60,915 nucleotides of DNA from Streptomyces californicus (GCF_000717645.1 NZ_JNZZ01000033.1:1-60915); one strand, 5' to 3'. Positions 50,822-59,003 are shown, counted from the first letter of the stretch. Notes: a model not told the origin generated them from the letters alone. Numbers and translations: made by a program.

Positions 50822-51661
50822 TTGGTAAACCGTCGAGAACTCAACCCCCACGCGAGCCCCGAGGCTGCGTACGGTGCGCGCCTGCGCAGTGCGCGGGAGG
50901 CCCGTGGCTGGAAGCAGGACGAACTCGGCTTACGGTGCGGATACTCGGGACGTCACGTCTCCGGCGTGGAAACTTGTACCAAGTCTCCAACCCGCCCTTT
51001 CTCGATCGCGATCGACGGCGCGTTCGGCTTCGCCGGAAGCATCGATTCGTTCGAGCGGGAATGGCTCAAGATCAAGCGGGGCGTGCTTCTCCAGGGATTC
51101 CCGGAGTACGTGGTACTGGAGGCAGAAGCCACGGAGATCAGGCTGTTCGAGGTGGGAGTGATCCCCGGCCGGTTGCAGACCCGGGCGTACGCGCAGGCAC
51201 TGGCCAACGCGGCGGTCGTACGTGGCGTCATCAACCATGACCAGGCCGAACAGCGCGTCGCTTTGCTGATGGAGCGCCAGCAGGCACTGATCAGGCTCAT
51301 CCCACCGATGATCATGTCGGTACTGGACGAAAGCTGCATCCGTCGGACGGTCGGCGGTCTGGCCGTCATGGAGGCGCAGTTGCGGCATCTGGTCGACTTC
51401 GCCGCGCAGGGCCACACCATGCTGCAGATCGCCCCCTTCAGCATCGGAGAACGCCGCCCCTTCAACCGGGCCGTGAACCTGCTGACGCTCCGGGACCGGT
51501 CCTTGGTCTCCTATGTCGAGTCCGAGACGCAGGGCTATCTGGACCGTGAACTGACCTCAGTTCTCCCCGTAATGAGGGGCTACCATCAGTCGCAGGCCGC
51601 GTCTCTGTCCCAGGCGGGGAGCGTGGACATGATCCACCAGCAACGAAAGGGCATCTCGTGA
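50822..51661 (+). CDS. Scr1-type XRE regulator (HTH + DUF5753), with TTA codon
   Basis: This is a 279-residue regulator. TTG 50822 (MVNRRELNPHASPEAAYGAR) matches the usual start of this family and follows a G-rich ribosome site; an in-frame GTG at 50783 is less likely. The helix-turn-helix reads AREARGWKQDELGLRCGYSG and the DUF5753 domain includes LFEVGVIPGRLQTRAYAQAL and HTMLQIAPFSIGERRPFNRA. Codon 37 is TTA (50930-50932), inside the helix-turn-helix, so the protein should appear only when bldA tRNA is charged. It overlaps the DUF397 gene by four bases (GTGA). The Scr1-Scr2 pair of S. coelicolor (SCO4441/4442) has the same layout and affects antibiotic production. Confidence 0.9.
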   Translation: MVNRRELNPHASPEAAYGARLRSAREARGWKQDELGLRCGYSGRHVSGVETCTKSPTRPFSIAIDGAFGFAGSIDSFEREWLKIKRGVLLQGFPEYVVLEAEATEIRLFEVGVIPGRLQTRAYAQALANAAVVRGVINHDQAEQRVALLMERQQALIRLIPPMIMSVLDESCIRRTVGGLAVMEAQLRHLVDFAAQGHTMLQIAPFSIGERRPFNRAVNLLTLRDRSLVSYVESETQGYLDRELTSVLPVMRGYHQSQAASLSQAGSVDMIHQQRKGIS

Positions 51662-51876
51662 CGACCAAGTCCACGACCCAGCAGTGGGTCAAGTCCACCT
51701 ACAGCGACAACGGCGGCACCTGCGTCGAGTGGGCCCCGCGCACCGCGATCCTCACCGGCACCGTCCCCGTACGCGACTCGAAGACCCCCGACGGCCCGGC
51801 CCTCGCCCTCACCGCCGACGCCTTCACCGCGTTCGTGGCAAGCGTCAAGACCGGCGACTTCACCCCCGCCGCCTGA
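51658..51876 (+). CDS. DUF397 protein (Scr2-like partner)
   Basis: This is a 72-residue protein with the DUF397 signature WVKSTYSDNGGTCVEWAP, then VPVRDSKTPDGPALAL and FTAFVASVKTGDF. GTG 51658 overlaps the regulator stop, so the two are co-translated in a fixed ratio. DUF397 proteins are the small partners of Scr1-type regulators and bind them in the studied cases; direct toxin activity is not established for the family. It is complete, with a terminator immediately after. Confidence 0.92.
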   Translation: MTTKSTTQQWVKSTYSDNGGTCVEWAPRTAILTGTVPVRDSKTPDGPALALTADAFTAFVASVKTGDFTPAA

Positions 51877-52208
51877 CCCCAAGCCACCGCCACCCGGTTA
51901 CGCCCCACCGCGCCCGCACACGCTGGCCGCACGGTGGGGCGTACTGCTGCCGGAACGCGGGAACGGGAGCCGCCGCCTCCATGGGGGCGGGGTGCCCCGG
52001 ACGCCTCCGCTCTCCCGTGCCGGTCCCGGTGGCGCGCGCCGAGCCGGTTCCCGGGCGGCCGTCCGCACTGCCCGCCGGGACCATGAACCGTATCCGGGCG
52101 GCCTCTTCCGCAGCCGCCCCGTGCCCGGTATCCAGGAGGACCACGCAGACCGCTCTCACCCCCCGCCCCCGGGGCCGCGAAGGAGCAGTTCGGCTCTCCA
52201 CCGCGGTA
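51877..52208. other. 332-base gap after DUF397
   Basis: It contains the terminator at 51899-51943 and otherwise no frame with convincing coding character or ribosome site. It leads into the gene remnant at 52209. Confidence 0.45.
51899..51943 (+). terminator. Terminator of the Scr1-DUF397 operon
   Basis: A 12-bp perfect stem (tacgccccaccg / cggtggggcgta) with a 21-base loop starts 22 bases after the DUF397 stop. Confidence 0.72.
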
Positions 52209-52635
52209 GTCGGACACGGTCAACGCGCCCTGGACCGGTGATCTCGGGGGCACCCACCTGACAGATCTGATGACGCTGCTCGACTAGATCCTCGGCCGGG
52301 CCCGGTCCGGCCACACGGACCTGGCGCGCGCGATCGAGGATCTCAAGGGGCACCTGCGCCCCCTCCCGCTCCACCCCACCGCCACCGCGCGGCTTCAGCA
52401 GCAGGCACCGCCCGGAAGCGCCAACCGGCTGCACTACCAGGGCGTGAACCTGGAGAACGCGGGTGAGGACGTCCCCACGGAGGAGCGCCGGGTCGAGTTC
52501 CGCGATCTCGCGGCGCAGAGCAGCTACCAGGAGCTGATGAGCGATCTCGGCTACATCAACCGGCTTCTGCTCGACGTGCGTTCCGAAGTCCTGGGCGCGC
52601 AGAACAGCCGCCTGGCGGCCCGCAACGGCGCCTGA
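52209..52635 (+). pseudogene. Remnant of an unidentified gene, interrupted by an in-frame stop
   Basis: The frame from about 52210 to the TGA at 52633-52635 has strong Streptomyces codon bias and reads like a real protein C-terminus (HTDLARAIEDLKGHLRPLPL, RLQQQAPPGSANRLHYQG, SSYQELMSDLGYINRLLLDV). It is broken by TAG at 52285 after LTDLMTLLD, and bounded upstream by TAG at 52207. The only usual start afterwards, GTG 52444, has no good ribosome site and would leave 63 residues. The sequence looks helical and polar. I do not recognise the family, so the parent function is unknown. Confidence 0.6.
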
Positions 52636-52745
52636 GCCGACGCCCTCGCCCCGGCGCACGGCCCAGGCCCCTAACCCGGGGCTCCTCACCCCGGGGCCCT
52701 TTTACCGGCACACGGCCCAAGGCCCTCACCTGGGCTCCGGTGCGC

Positions 52746-53558
52746 CTACCGGCCCCCGTCCCACGCCGCCGTGTCGGGGTCGATGCCATGGGCGCGGGCG
52801 TCAGCGTCGACAAGGCGGCGGAACCAGCCGGCCAGCCCCTCGCGGACGCCGTCGTAGTGGGCGGCGAACCCCGGATCGTCCTCGTACACGCGGGCGAGGC
52901 AGACCTGCATCTCCCGGGTGAGGGGGAAGTGCGCGGCGAAGACATCGCGGTGCCGTTCCACGAGCCGGTGCGCCTGGGGGCTGCCGGGGGCGACGCCGGC
53001 GTCCATCGCCTCCCCGAGGGCCTGGTCGAGGGCGGCGATGTCGTCGGCGACGGCCTGCCACTCCTCCGGGGTGCGGGAGGCGGAACGTTCCGCGTACTGC
53101 CGCCACTGCGGGGTGTCCCCGTAGAGGCGGCGGGCCTTGACCGGGCCTTCCGGGTCCCAGCGGGGGCCGAAGATCTCGGTCTGCTCCTCGATGGACAGGA
53201 GCAGACCGCGCTCGTGGGCGTCGATCATCCGGTCCAGTCCGCCGATCAGCCGCTGGAGTCGGTCGATCCGCCCGGCGACCTGGGCGCGCTGCGCGCGCAG
53301 CGCGCCCGGGACGTCCGTGGTCGCGTCGTCGATGACGGCCCGGATCCGGTCCAGGCCGAGACCCAGCTCGCGGTAGACGACGACGCGGTGCAGGCGTTCC
53401 AGGTCACCGGCGGTGTAGAGCCGGTACCCGGCGGCCGTGCGCAGCGACGGCCGCGCGAGCCCGATCTCGTCCCAGTGGTGGAGCGCGCGGACCGTCACGC
53501 CCAGGCGCGCCGAGGTCTGGCCGACGGTGAGGCCGTCGCCGTCCGTTGTCTCAGCCAT
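52746..53558 (-). CDS. MerR-family regulator with TipAS-like domain
   Basis: This is a 270-residue regulator. The MerR helix-turn-helix covers about 10-75 (LTVGQTSARLGVTVRALHHW, AAGYRLYTAGDLERL), followed by a coiled coil (LRAQRAQVAGRIDRLQRLIG) and a C-terminal all-helical TipAS/antibiotic-recognition domain (RHRDVFAAHFPLTREMQVCL, YEDDPGFAAHYDGVREGLAG). TipA of S. lividans traps thiopeptide antibiotics in this domain. ATG 53558 is chosen; two upstream starts are possible. It lies downstream of a VOC gene whose promoter has a TipA-like dyad, so the two probably form an autoregulated unit. Confidence 0.92.
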   Translation of the reverse strand: MAETTDGDGLTVGQTSARLGVTVRALHHWDEIGLARPSLRTAAGYRLYTAGDLERLHRVVVYRELGLGLDRIRAVIDDATTDVPGALRAQRAQVAGRIDRLQRLIGGLDRMIDAHERGLLLSIEEQTEIFGPRWDPEGPVKARRLYGDTPQWRQYAERSASRTPEEWQAVADDIAALDQALGEAMDAGVAPGSPQAHRLVERHRDVFAAHFPLTREMQVCLARVYEDDPGFAAHYDGVREGLAGWFRRLVDADARAHGIDPDTAAWDGGR

Positions 53559-53660
53559 GCCTCTCATTCTCGCCGTCGCCGTCGCCCTCGCCACCACCCG
53601 CTCGACCGTCCGCTCCGCCGTCCTCCCGTCCGCTCGGCCGTCCCCCCTCCCGCTCCGCCG

Positions 53661-54194
53661 TCACCCCTCCCGCCCGTCGTCACCGCTCCCGCCGGGCGGG
53701 GTGATCCCGATGTCCGCGAGGTTCCGCGCCTCCTGGCTCGCCGGATCGAAGGGCTTCGCCGCGGTGAAGACGATCCGCGCGTTCTCGGGAGTGATCACCT
53801 CCACGTCACGGGTGTTCCAGGGGGTGTCGCGGGGGCCCTCGACCGCGTCCGGGCGCAGCGCACGGCAGTCCCGGGCGAGGGCTTCGACCTGGCCGAGGAC
53901 GCCCGAGAAGCTGAAGCTCATCGCCGGGGGCTGCTCCGGTACGCTCTCCGCCGCGACGAGCAGGACGTCCTGGAAGGCCCAGCGGCGCAGGTGCACCAGC
54001 GTGCCGGGGACGGCGAACAGCTCGAAGAACCCGAGGCCACGGGTCCAGAAGTCCACCGACGCCGCCAGATCGTCGGTGGGGATCGTCACGAAGGACGGCA
54101 TGCCGTAGATGCCGTGGAACGGCTCCGGCGGGACGGCGTCGGGGCCGGGGGCGGGTACGGGGCTCATCTCGAACGCGTTGTAGTAGTCGCTCAT
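53661..54194 (-). CDS. VOC/glyoxalase superfamily protein
   Basis: This is a 177-residue protein. ATG 54194 with AGGTGG upstream gives MSDYYNAFEMSPVPA. One VOC module pair is visible: IYGMPSFVTIPTDDLAASVD, FWTRGLGFFELFAVP and LVHLRRWAFQDVLLVA, then FSFSGVLGQVEALARD and TRDVEVITPENARIVFT. No clear His/Glu metal set is present, which suggests a binding (resistance-type) rather than a lyase function. It sits directly behind a MerR-type dyad and about 100 bases ahead of the TipAS-type regulator, so it may bind or modify the compound sensed by that regulator. Confidence 0.85.
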   Translation of the reverse strand: MSDYYNAFEMSPVPAPGPDAVPPEPFHGIYGMPSFVTIPTDDLAASVDFWTRGLGFFELFAVPGTLVHLRRWAFQDVLLVAAESVPEQPPAMSFSFSGVLGQVEALARDCRALRPDAVEGPRDTPWNTRDVEVITPENARIVFTAAKPFDPASQEARNLADIGITPPGGSGDDGREG

Positions 54195-54210
54195 GGCCCC
54201 CACCTTTCAG

Positions 54211-54232
54211 CCTCACGCAGCGTGAGGGTCAA
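54211..54232 (-). promoter_or_regulatory. MerR/TipA-like operator overlapping the VOC gene promoter
   Basis: cctcacgc-a-gcgtgagg (54211-54227) is a perfect 8+8 dyad with a single central base. On the gene strand it directly follows TTGACC (54232-54227), a -35 box, which is where MerR-family proteins bind in long-spacer promoters. From memory, the tipA operator is of very similar form (CCTCACGT-CACGTGAGG). The dyad lies only 17 bases upstream of the VOC start codon, so the mRNA would be leaderless or nearly so. The MerR gene at 52746-53558 is the likely binder. Confidence 0.65.
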
Positions 54233-54243
54233 GCGGAGTTTCC

Positions 54244-54279
54244 GGCCGCCCCGCGCCCCGGGCCGGGCGCGGGGCGGCC
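54244..54279 (-). terminator. Terminator of the alpha/beta hydrolase gene
   Basis: A 15-bp perfect stem (ggccgccccgcgccc and complement) with a 6-base loop starts 31 bases after the stop at 54310 and just before the VOC promoter. Confidence 0.82.
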
Positions 54280-54309
54280 GGGCCCGGCGGAACGGCCGGG
54301 CCGGGGGCG

Positions 54310-55170
54310 TCAGCCCTTCAGGAACTGGATGACCTCCGGGGCGACCTTCTTCGGAGCCATGACGACGGCCCCGTGGTTGAGGCCGGGCAGGGTCCGGTGG
54401 TCGGCCTTCGGCAGGATTCCGGCGAGCGCTCCGGCCGCCCGCTGGAAGGCCGCCGGGCTCTTGCCGCCGGTGAGGACCCGGGTGGGGACGTCCACGCCCT
54501 CCCACTCCCCCGCGTCGAGCGGCCTGCCCCGCTGGGTGTCGCCCATGACCGCGATGTCGTACGGAAGGGTGCGGGCCAGGCCGACGAGGTTCTTCCAGAT
54601 CTTCGGCATGAGCTTCATGAAGAAGACGGCGATGCCCGGCATGCCCTGCACCCTCGTCATGAAGTACTTCACCGCGTCGGCGTCCCGGCCCTGCTCCAGC
54701 AGTGCGCCGACCTGCTCCGCGAGGTCCAGGGGCGGCCCGGCGTCGCCCTCCGCGATCACGAACGGCGGCTCGTACAGGGCCAGTCGGTCCACCTTCACGC
54801 CTGCGGCCGCCGCGCGCAGCGCCAGGACCGCGCCGGAGGACGAGCCGAACAGCGAGGCGGAACCGCCGACGTGGTCGACCAGGGCGGCGATGTCCTCGAT
54901 CTCGCGGTCGACGGCGTAGGCGTCGGCGTCACCGCTGGCGCCCCGTCCGCGCCGGTCGTAGTTGATCACGGTGAAGTGGTCGGCGAGCAGCACGGCGAGC
55001 TTCTCCGTGTCGGAGCGGTCGGCCAGCGCGGAAGCCACCAGGATGACGGCGGGGCCACTGCCCGACAGCTCGTAGGCGATCTCGGTGCCATCCGCGGAGC
55101 GGGCGACGCCGGTGGCCGCCCCGCCGGCGCCGGCGCCGCCGGTCTGAGTACGGCCGTGGTCTGCGGTCAT
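54310..55170 (-). CDS. Alpha/beta hydrolase
   Basis: This is a 286-residue enzyme. The fold markers are AVILVASALADRSDTEKLAV (oxyanion region), VINYDRRGRGASGDADAYAV, the nucleophile elbow GSSSGAVLAL (Ser about 115) and the C-terminal His in LPGLNHGAVV, with the acidic residue probably in the preceding strand. ATG 55170 with GGGAG six bases upstream gives MTADHGRTQTGGAGAGGAAT; the longer frame is not conserved-looking. This subgroup is common in actinobacteria near MerR/TetR regulators and is usually annotated only as hydrolase. The substrate is unknown. Confidence 0.88.
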   Translation of the reverse strand: MTADHGRTQTGGAGAGGAATGVARSADGTEIAYELSGSGPAVILVASALADRSDTEKLAVLLADHFTVINYDRRGRGASGDADAYAVDREIEDIAALVDHVGGSASLFGSSSGAVLALRAAAAGVKVDRLALYEPPFVIAEGDAGPPLDLAEQVGALLEQGRDADAVKYFMTRVQGMPGIAVFFMKLMPKIWKNLVGLARTLPYDIAVMGDTQRGRPLDAGEWEGVDVPTRVLTGGKSPAAFQRAAGALAGILPKADHRTLPGLNHGAVVMAPKKVAPEVIQFLKG

Positions 55171-55397
55171 GAGTAGCTCCCGTTCTGCGTGAGGAACGTC
55201 AGGGAAAGAGCGACGAGAGAGTCGCCCTCGTACAGACCTTCGGGCCGTCGGAAACTCATCGGCGGGCGGAGAAGTCACGCGTACGGTGGCCCGCCTGGCA
55301 GCATGTTGACATGAGCTTGACACTCTCTTGGTCGCACCGGAGGCTCGGAGTCCCCCCACACACCATGGACAGCTCGATCACAACGAGGTGGAGACCC

Positions 55398-56192
55398 ATG
55401 CGATCACGCCCCATCGGATTCCTCGTCTCGGCCGTCGCCGGCGCGGCCCTCGCGTTCGGCGGCACGACCACCGCCTCCGCGGGCCCGGCCCCCACTCCGG
55501 CCCCCGCCCCGGCCCCCGGCTCCGCGTCGGCGACGGACGTCCGGGCGGCCGACGGCTGCTACACCTGGAGCGGGACGCTCCGGGAGGGCTCCAGCGGTGA
55601 AGCCGTACGCCAGCTCCAGATCCGGGTCGCGGGCTACCCCGGGACCGGGAACCAGATCGCCATCGACGGGCAGTTCGGCCCGGCGACCAAGGCGGCCGTC
55701 GCGCGCTTCCAGGCCGCGTACGGGCTGGGCTCCGACGGCATCGCCGGCCCCCAGACGTTCAACAAGATCTACGCGCTCCAGGACAACGACTGCACGCCGG
55801 TCAACTTCACCTACGCGGAGCTGAACCGCTGCAACTCCGACTGGTCCGGGGGCAAGGTCAGCGCCGCCACCGCCCGCGCCAACGCCCTGGTCACCATGTG
55901 GAAGCTCCAGGCCATGCGGCACGCGATGGGCGACCGGCCGATCACCGTCAACGGCGGCTTCCGCAGCGTCTCGTGCAACAGCTCGGTCGGCGGTGCGGCC
56001 AACAGCCGCCACATGTACGGGCACGCGGCCGACCTCGGCGCGGGTTCCCAGGGCTTCTGCGCCCTCGCCAAGGCCGCGCGCAACCACGGCTTCACGGAGA
56101 TCCTCGGACCGGGCTACCCGGGCCACAACGACCACACCCACGTGGCCGGCGGCAGCGGCCGCTTCTGGTCCGCGCCGAGCTGCGGCATCTGA
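55398..56192 (+). CDS. Secreted zinc D-Ala-D-Ala carboxypeptidase (M15A) with peptidoglycan-binding domain
   Basis: This is a 264-residue exported enzyme. ATG 55398 has GGTGGAG four bases upstream; the upstream ATG 55311 lies in the promoter region. The signal peptide MRSRPIGFLVSAVAGAALAF is followed by a Pro/Ala linker, a PG_binding_1 domain (GSSGEAVRQLQIRVAGYPGT, IDGQFGPATKAAVARFQAAY, GIAGPQTF) and the M15A catalytic domain. Zinc ligands are His and Asp in SRHMYGHAADLG and His in NDHTHVAG. The plan is that of the Streptomyces albus G carboxypeptidase, which trims D-Ala from stem peptides. A TTGACA-like tandem (TTGAC-N6-TTGAC, 55306-55321) lies about 80 bases upstream. Confidence 0.93.
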   Translation: MRSRPIGFLVSAVAGAALAFGGTTTASAGPAPTPAPAPAPGSASATDVRAADGCYTWSGTLREGSSGEAVRQLQIRVAGYPGTGNQIAIDGQFGPATKAAVARFQAAYGLGSDGIAGPQTFNKIYALQDNDCTPVNFTYAELNRCNSDWSGGKVSAATARANALVTMWKLQAMRHAMGDRPITVNGGFRSVSCNSSVGGAANSRHMYGHAADLGAGSQGFCALAKAARNHGFTEILGPGYPGHNDHTHVAGGSGRFWSAPSCGI

Positions 56193-56348
56193 GGCACGCC
56201 GGGGGCGGGGCTTCCCACGGGGAGGTCCCGCCCCTCCCCCGATCAGGCCCGCCCCTCCGCGTCCCCGCCGGGAGGTCCCGCCCTCCGCGTCGCCCGTCGC
56301 GTCGGGCGGAGCGACCGCCCCCGGACCCGCCCCGCTACTGTCTGCCGG

Positions 56349-57416
56349 ATGGAGACGCACACGATCCCCCGGGGCCACTGGTTCGACGACGACGACTTCC
56401 GGACGCTGGTGAAGCAGGTCATGGGACTGCGACCGCGCTCATGGAGCCTCGCGGAGGTCGAGCGGGCCACGGCCGCACTGGGCTGGGAGCTGCGCGAGCC
56501 GAGAACCGTCGGGCACCGGGTGTGGCGCAGATTCGCTCCGCGCACGGGCCCGTCGTACGGATACGGGCTCCTGGAATCCGACGTGTCCGATCCCGAGCGG
56601 ATACGCAGGCTCAACCTCAGCCTCATCGATCTGCCCGACGAGGGCGAGGATGACGTCGCCGTCGCGGACCGGATACGCGCCGCCTGGTGGGTCATGGAGG
56701 ACGAGCTGGGGCCGCCCGCGATGTGGGGAGGCTACTCGGGCCCGTGGACGCTGTGGCGGCGTACCGACGTCGGCGACCCCCGACTCGCCGCACTCCCCGA
56801 CCTCCTGCTGCACGCGCACGACGACGGGCGGATGAGCCTCGACCTGCTGCCGCCCGGCTCGGACGCCGACGCGGTGGGGCAAGCAAGCGTCCGGGGCCGC
56901 TGGTACGCCACCGAACCGTCCGACCTGCCGCCCGCCTCCGCGCCGACCGCCACGGCCCTGCCCCCCGGCACCACCTGGGAGGACGTCGAGAAGCGGCTGG
57001 CCCAGGCCCTGCGGACACTCGGCCGCGGCATGCCCTTCCTCCCCGGCCGGTTCATCCTCCACCTGGGGGCGGTCGGCGATCCGCAGCGCTTCGTCCAGTG
57101 CTGGAGCCAGGACCTGGGCCTCGTCATCGAGGCCACCGGCTTCCTCCACCACCCGGACGCGGCCAACCCGGCTCAACTGACGCGCGACGGCTGGGACTTC
57201 TCCCGTTCGATCTGGCAACGCCGCTTCCCCGACGCCATGAAGGACTACGAGCACGCGACGATCGCCGCCCGTCTGCTGATCGGGGAACTGCGGCACATCG
57301 GCGTCGAGTTGGCCGACCTCTCCTACGACGGCACGATCAGCGGGCGCGGCCGTGGCTTCCACCTGGAGCTGCCGGACCTGCTCGTCCCGCGCGTCCACCA
57401 GCCCGCCTCCGACTGA
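56349..57416 (+). CDS. DUF6301 / TY-Chap-like two-domain protein
   Basis: This is a 355-residue soluble protein. The N-terminal half (about 1-185) has the DUF6301-like pattern LRPRSWSLAEVERATAALGW, WWVMEDELGPPAMWGGYSGP and LWRRTDVGDPRLAALPDLLL. The C-terminal part (about 205-340) reads TTWEDVEKRLAQALRTLGRG, MPFLPGRFILHLGAVGDPQR, FVQCWSQDLGLVIEATGFLH, ending with the typical NPAQLTRDGW. That matches the YbjN/CesT-like chaperone domains called TY-Chap in Streptomyces, which are predicted to bind peptides of secreted or toxin proteins. No toxin or secretion gene lies next to it. ATG 56349 is the start, with no strong ribosome site. The domain reading is from memory. Confidence 0.6.
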   Translation: METHTIPRGHWFDDDDFRTLVKQVMGLRPRSWSLAEVERATAALGWELREPRTVGHRVWRRFAPRTGPSYGYGLLESDVSDPERIRRLNLSLIDLPDEGEDDVAVADRIRAAWWVMEDELGPPAMWGGYSGPWTLWRRTDVGDPRLAALPDLLLHAHDDGRMSLDLLPPGSDADAVGQASVRGRWYATEPSDLPPASAPTATALPPGTTWEDVEKRLAQALRTLGRGMPFLPGRFILHLGAVGDPQRFVQCWSQDLGLVIEATGFLHHPDAANPAQLTRDGWDFSRSIWQRRFPDAMKDYEHATIAARLLIGELRHIGVELADLSYDGTISGRGRGFHLELPDLLVPRVHQPASD

Positions 57417-57452
57417 GAGGGCTGCCGGACCGCCGCACCGCACCCGCACCCG

Positions 57453-59003
57453 CTACCTCCCCCGGCTCCCGTCCGTGACGCGGTCGAGGTGGTAGAAGTC
57501 CGCGACGCAACCGCCGGGCCAGTAGCGGCGGCCTCCCTCGCTGAACGGCTCCAGCATCTGGCTGATCACCAAGCGCTCGTACGGCAGAACCCGCTTGCCG
57601 TCCGCCGCGCCCTCGCGCAGGCGGTGGTCCTGGGCGTCCCACTTCTCGGCCCGGTCCCGCAGCTCCGTGCCCAGGTCGGTCAGGGCGACGGCCGGACCGA
57701 GGCAGGCCAGGACGCAGAGCGCGGCGCACACCGCCTTCGCCGGGGTCGCGGTACGGGGGGCGAGGCGGCGGAGCGCCAGGCCGAGCAGGGCCCCCGCGCC
57801 GACGAGCAGGATCACGTACAGCAGGAGGTAGTCGTTCCACAGCCGGTTGGCGCTCGGAGCGCTCACCCGGGCGCCGAACACCGGGTAGGCGATGACCGTG
57901 CAGAGGTAGCCGGAGACCAGCAGCACGAGCACCCCGGCGGTGACGAGCAGCGGCCAGTGCGCGGGCGGGCGGGGCGTCGCGCCGTCGGCCCGTCGGCACA
58001 GCAGCCCGAGCAGCACGCCCGCCGCGACCGCGCCGACGTACTGCCAGGTGGTGACCACGGTGACGGTGATCTCGGCGAACGCCCGCAGCGACGCGGCCAG
58101 GGAGTCCGAGGAGAGCAGGGACGTGGTCTCCGCGCCGAAGCGCTCCCTGCGGTTGCGGGAGCCGGGCGAGGTGATGAGGACGAGGGCCCCGGCCGCCGTT
58201 CCGGCGATGCCCGCCGCGCACCACAGCCGGACGAACGCCCGCTGCGGCGCGGCGACGACCCGGCCGGAGACGAGCAGGGCGGCCAGCAGCACCATCACCA
58301 CGACGATCGCCGTCTCCTCCGACAGCGTGGCGAGGAAGGCCGCCGCAAGCAGCGCGACGGCCACGGCGAACGCCCGCCCCCGGACCGAGCGGGCGAGCAG
58401 CAGCGGGATCAGGGCGGCGCAGGCCAGGACGGGCGGCAGCGTGTGCGAGACGGACGCGGCGGGCCAGTAGAACGTCTTGTACGTGTTCGGCGTGGCGAAC
58501 AGGAAGAGCGCGGTGGTCATGGCCGCCGTCAGGAGCGGCAGTCCGCGCGGCGTGCGCAGACCCGCCCGGCGCAGCGCGAGGACGGCCACCACCCACAGCA
58601 CGGCGACCACCAGGACGCCGCTGACCAGCGGGAACCACTGGTGTCCGGCGACCTGGAACTTCGCGTACGCGCCGACCAGCAGCGCGTTGGCGAGCCGCCC
58701 GTTGTCGTCGAGGTAGAACTTCCCGACCAGGCCGGCGACGCCCTCGTCCCGGACGAGCGGCAGGAAGCACCAGTCGTCCGCGCCGGGCCGCACCCACCGC
58801 CCGGCCCAGGCCGCGGCGGCGAGCAGGGCGAGCGGCGGCAGGGCGAGCGCGGTCACCCAGAGGGCGGTCCAGGGGCGGCTGCGGCTCCCGGGGCGGCCCT
58901 CGTCCTGGCCCCGGCCTCGGTCTCGGCGGCGGCCGGTCGGGCCGGGGGCGGTCGGGTGCGGCCGGTCCGGCGGGGTCGCCGTCGCGGGAACGTCGTCGGA
59001 CAT
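57453..59003 (-). CDS. DUF6056 polytopic membrane protein (GT-C-like)
   Basis: This is a 516-residue membrane protein with a polar Arg/Pro-rich N-terminus (about 1-45), about ten to eleven hydrophobic helices and a soluble C-terminal tail ending CVADFYHLDRVTD. The first external loop holds RPGADDWCFLPLVRDEGVAG and DDNGRLANALLVGAY, the pattern of DUF6056 proteins, which resemble GT-C glycosyltransferases in having acidic residues in the first loop. It starts seven bases after the stop of the upstream glycosyltransferase gene, so the two form an operon and probably act on the same polyprenyl-linked sugar. Confidence 0.82.
   Translation of the reverse strand: MSDDVPATATPPDRPHPTAPGPTGRRRDRGRGQDEGRPGSRSRPWTALWVTALALPPLALLAAAAWAGRWVRPGADDWCFLPLVRDEGVAGLVGKFYLDDNGRLANALLVGAYAKFQVAGHQWFPLVSGVLVVAVLWVVAVLALRRAGLRTPRGLPLLTAAMTTALFLFATPNTYKTFYWPAASVSHTLPPVLACAALIPLLLARSVRGRAFAVAVALLAAAFLATLSEETAIVVVMVLLAALLVSGRVVAAPQRAFVRLWCAAGIAGTAAGALVLITSPGSRNRRERFGAETTSLLSSDSLAASLRAFAEITVTVVTTWQYVGAVAAGVLLGLLCRRADGATPRPPAHWPLLVTAGVLVLLVSGYLCTVIAYPVFGARVSAPSANRLWNDYLLLYVILLVGAGALLGLALRRLAPRTATPAKAVCAALCVLACLGPAVALTDLGTELRDRAEKWDAQDHRLREGAADGKRVLPYERLVISQMLEPFSEGGRRYWPGGCVADFYHLDRVTDGSRGR

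Noticed and set aside
44775..52635. Integrative element or prophage
   Set aside because: Despite the accessory character and the remnant, I found no integrase, transposase, tRNA or flanking attachment repeats.
52156..52689. Minus-strand frame of 177 residues opposite the gene remnant
   Set aside because: The plus strand shows clearly better codon bias and protein-like sequence, so the minus frame is a shadow.
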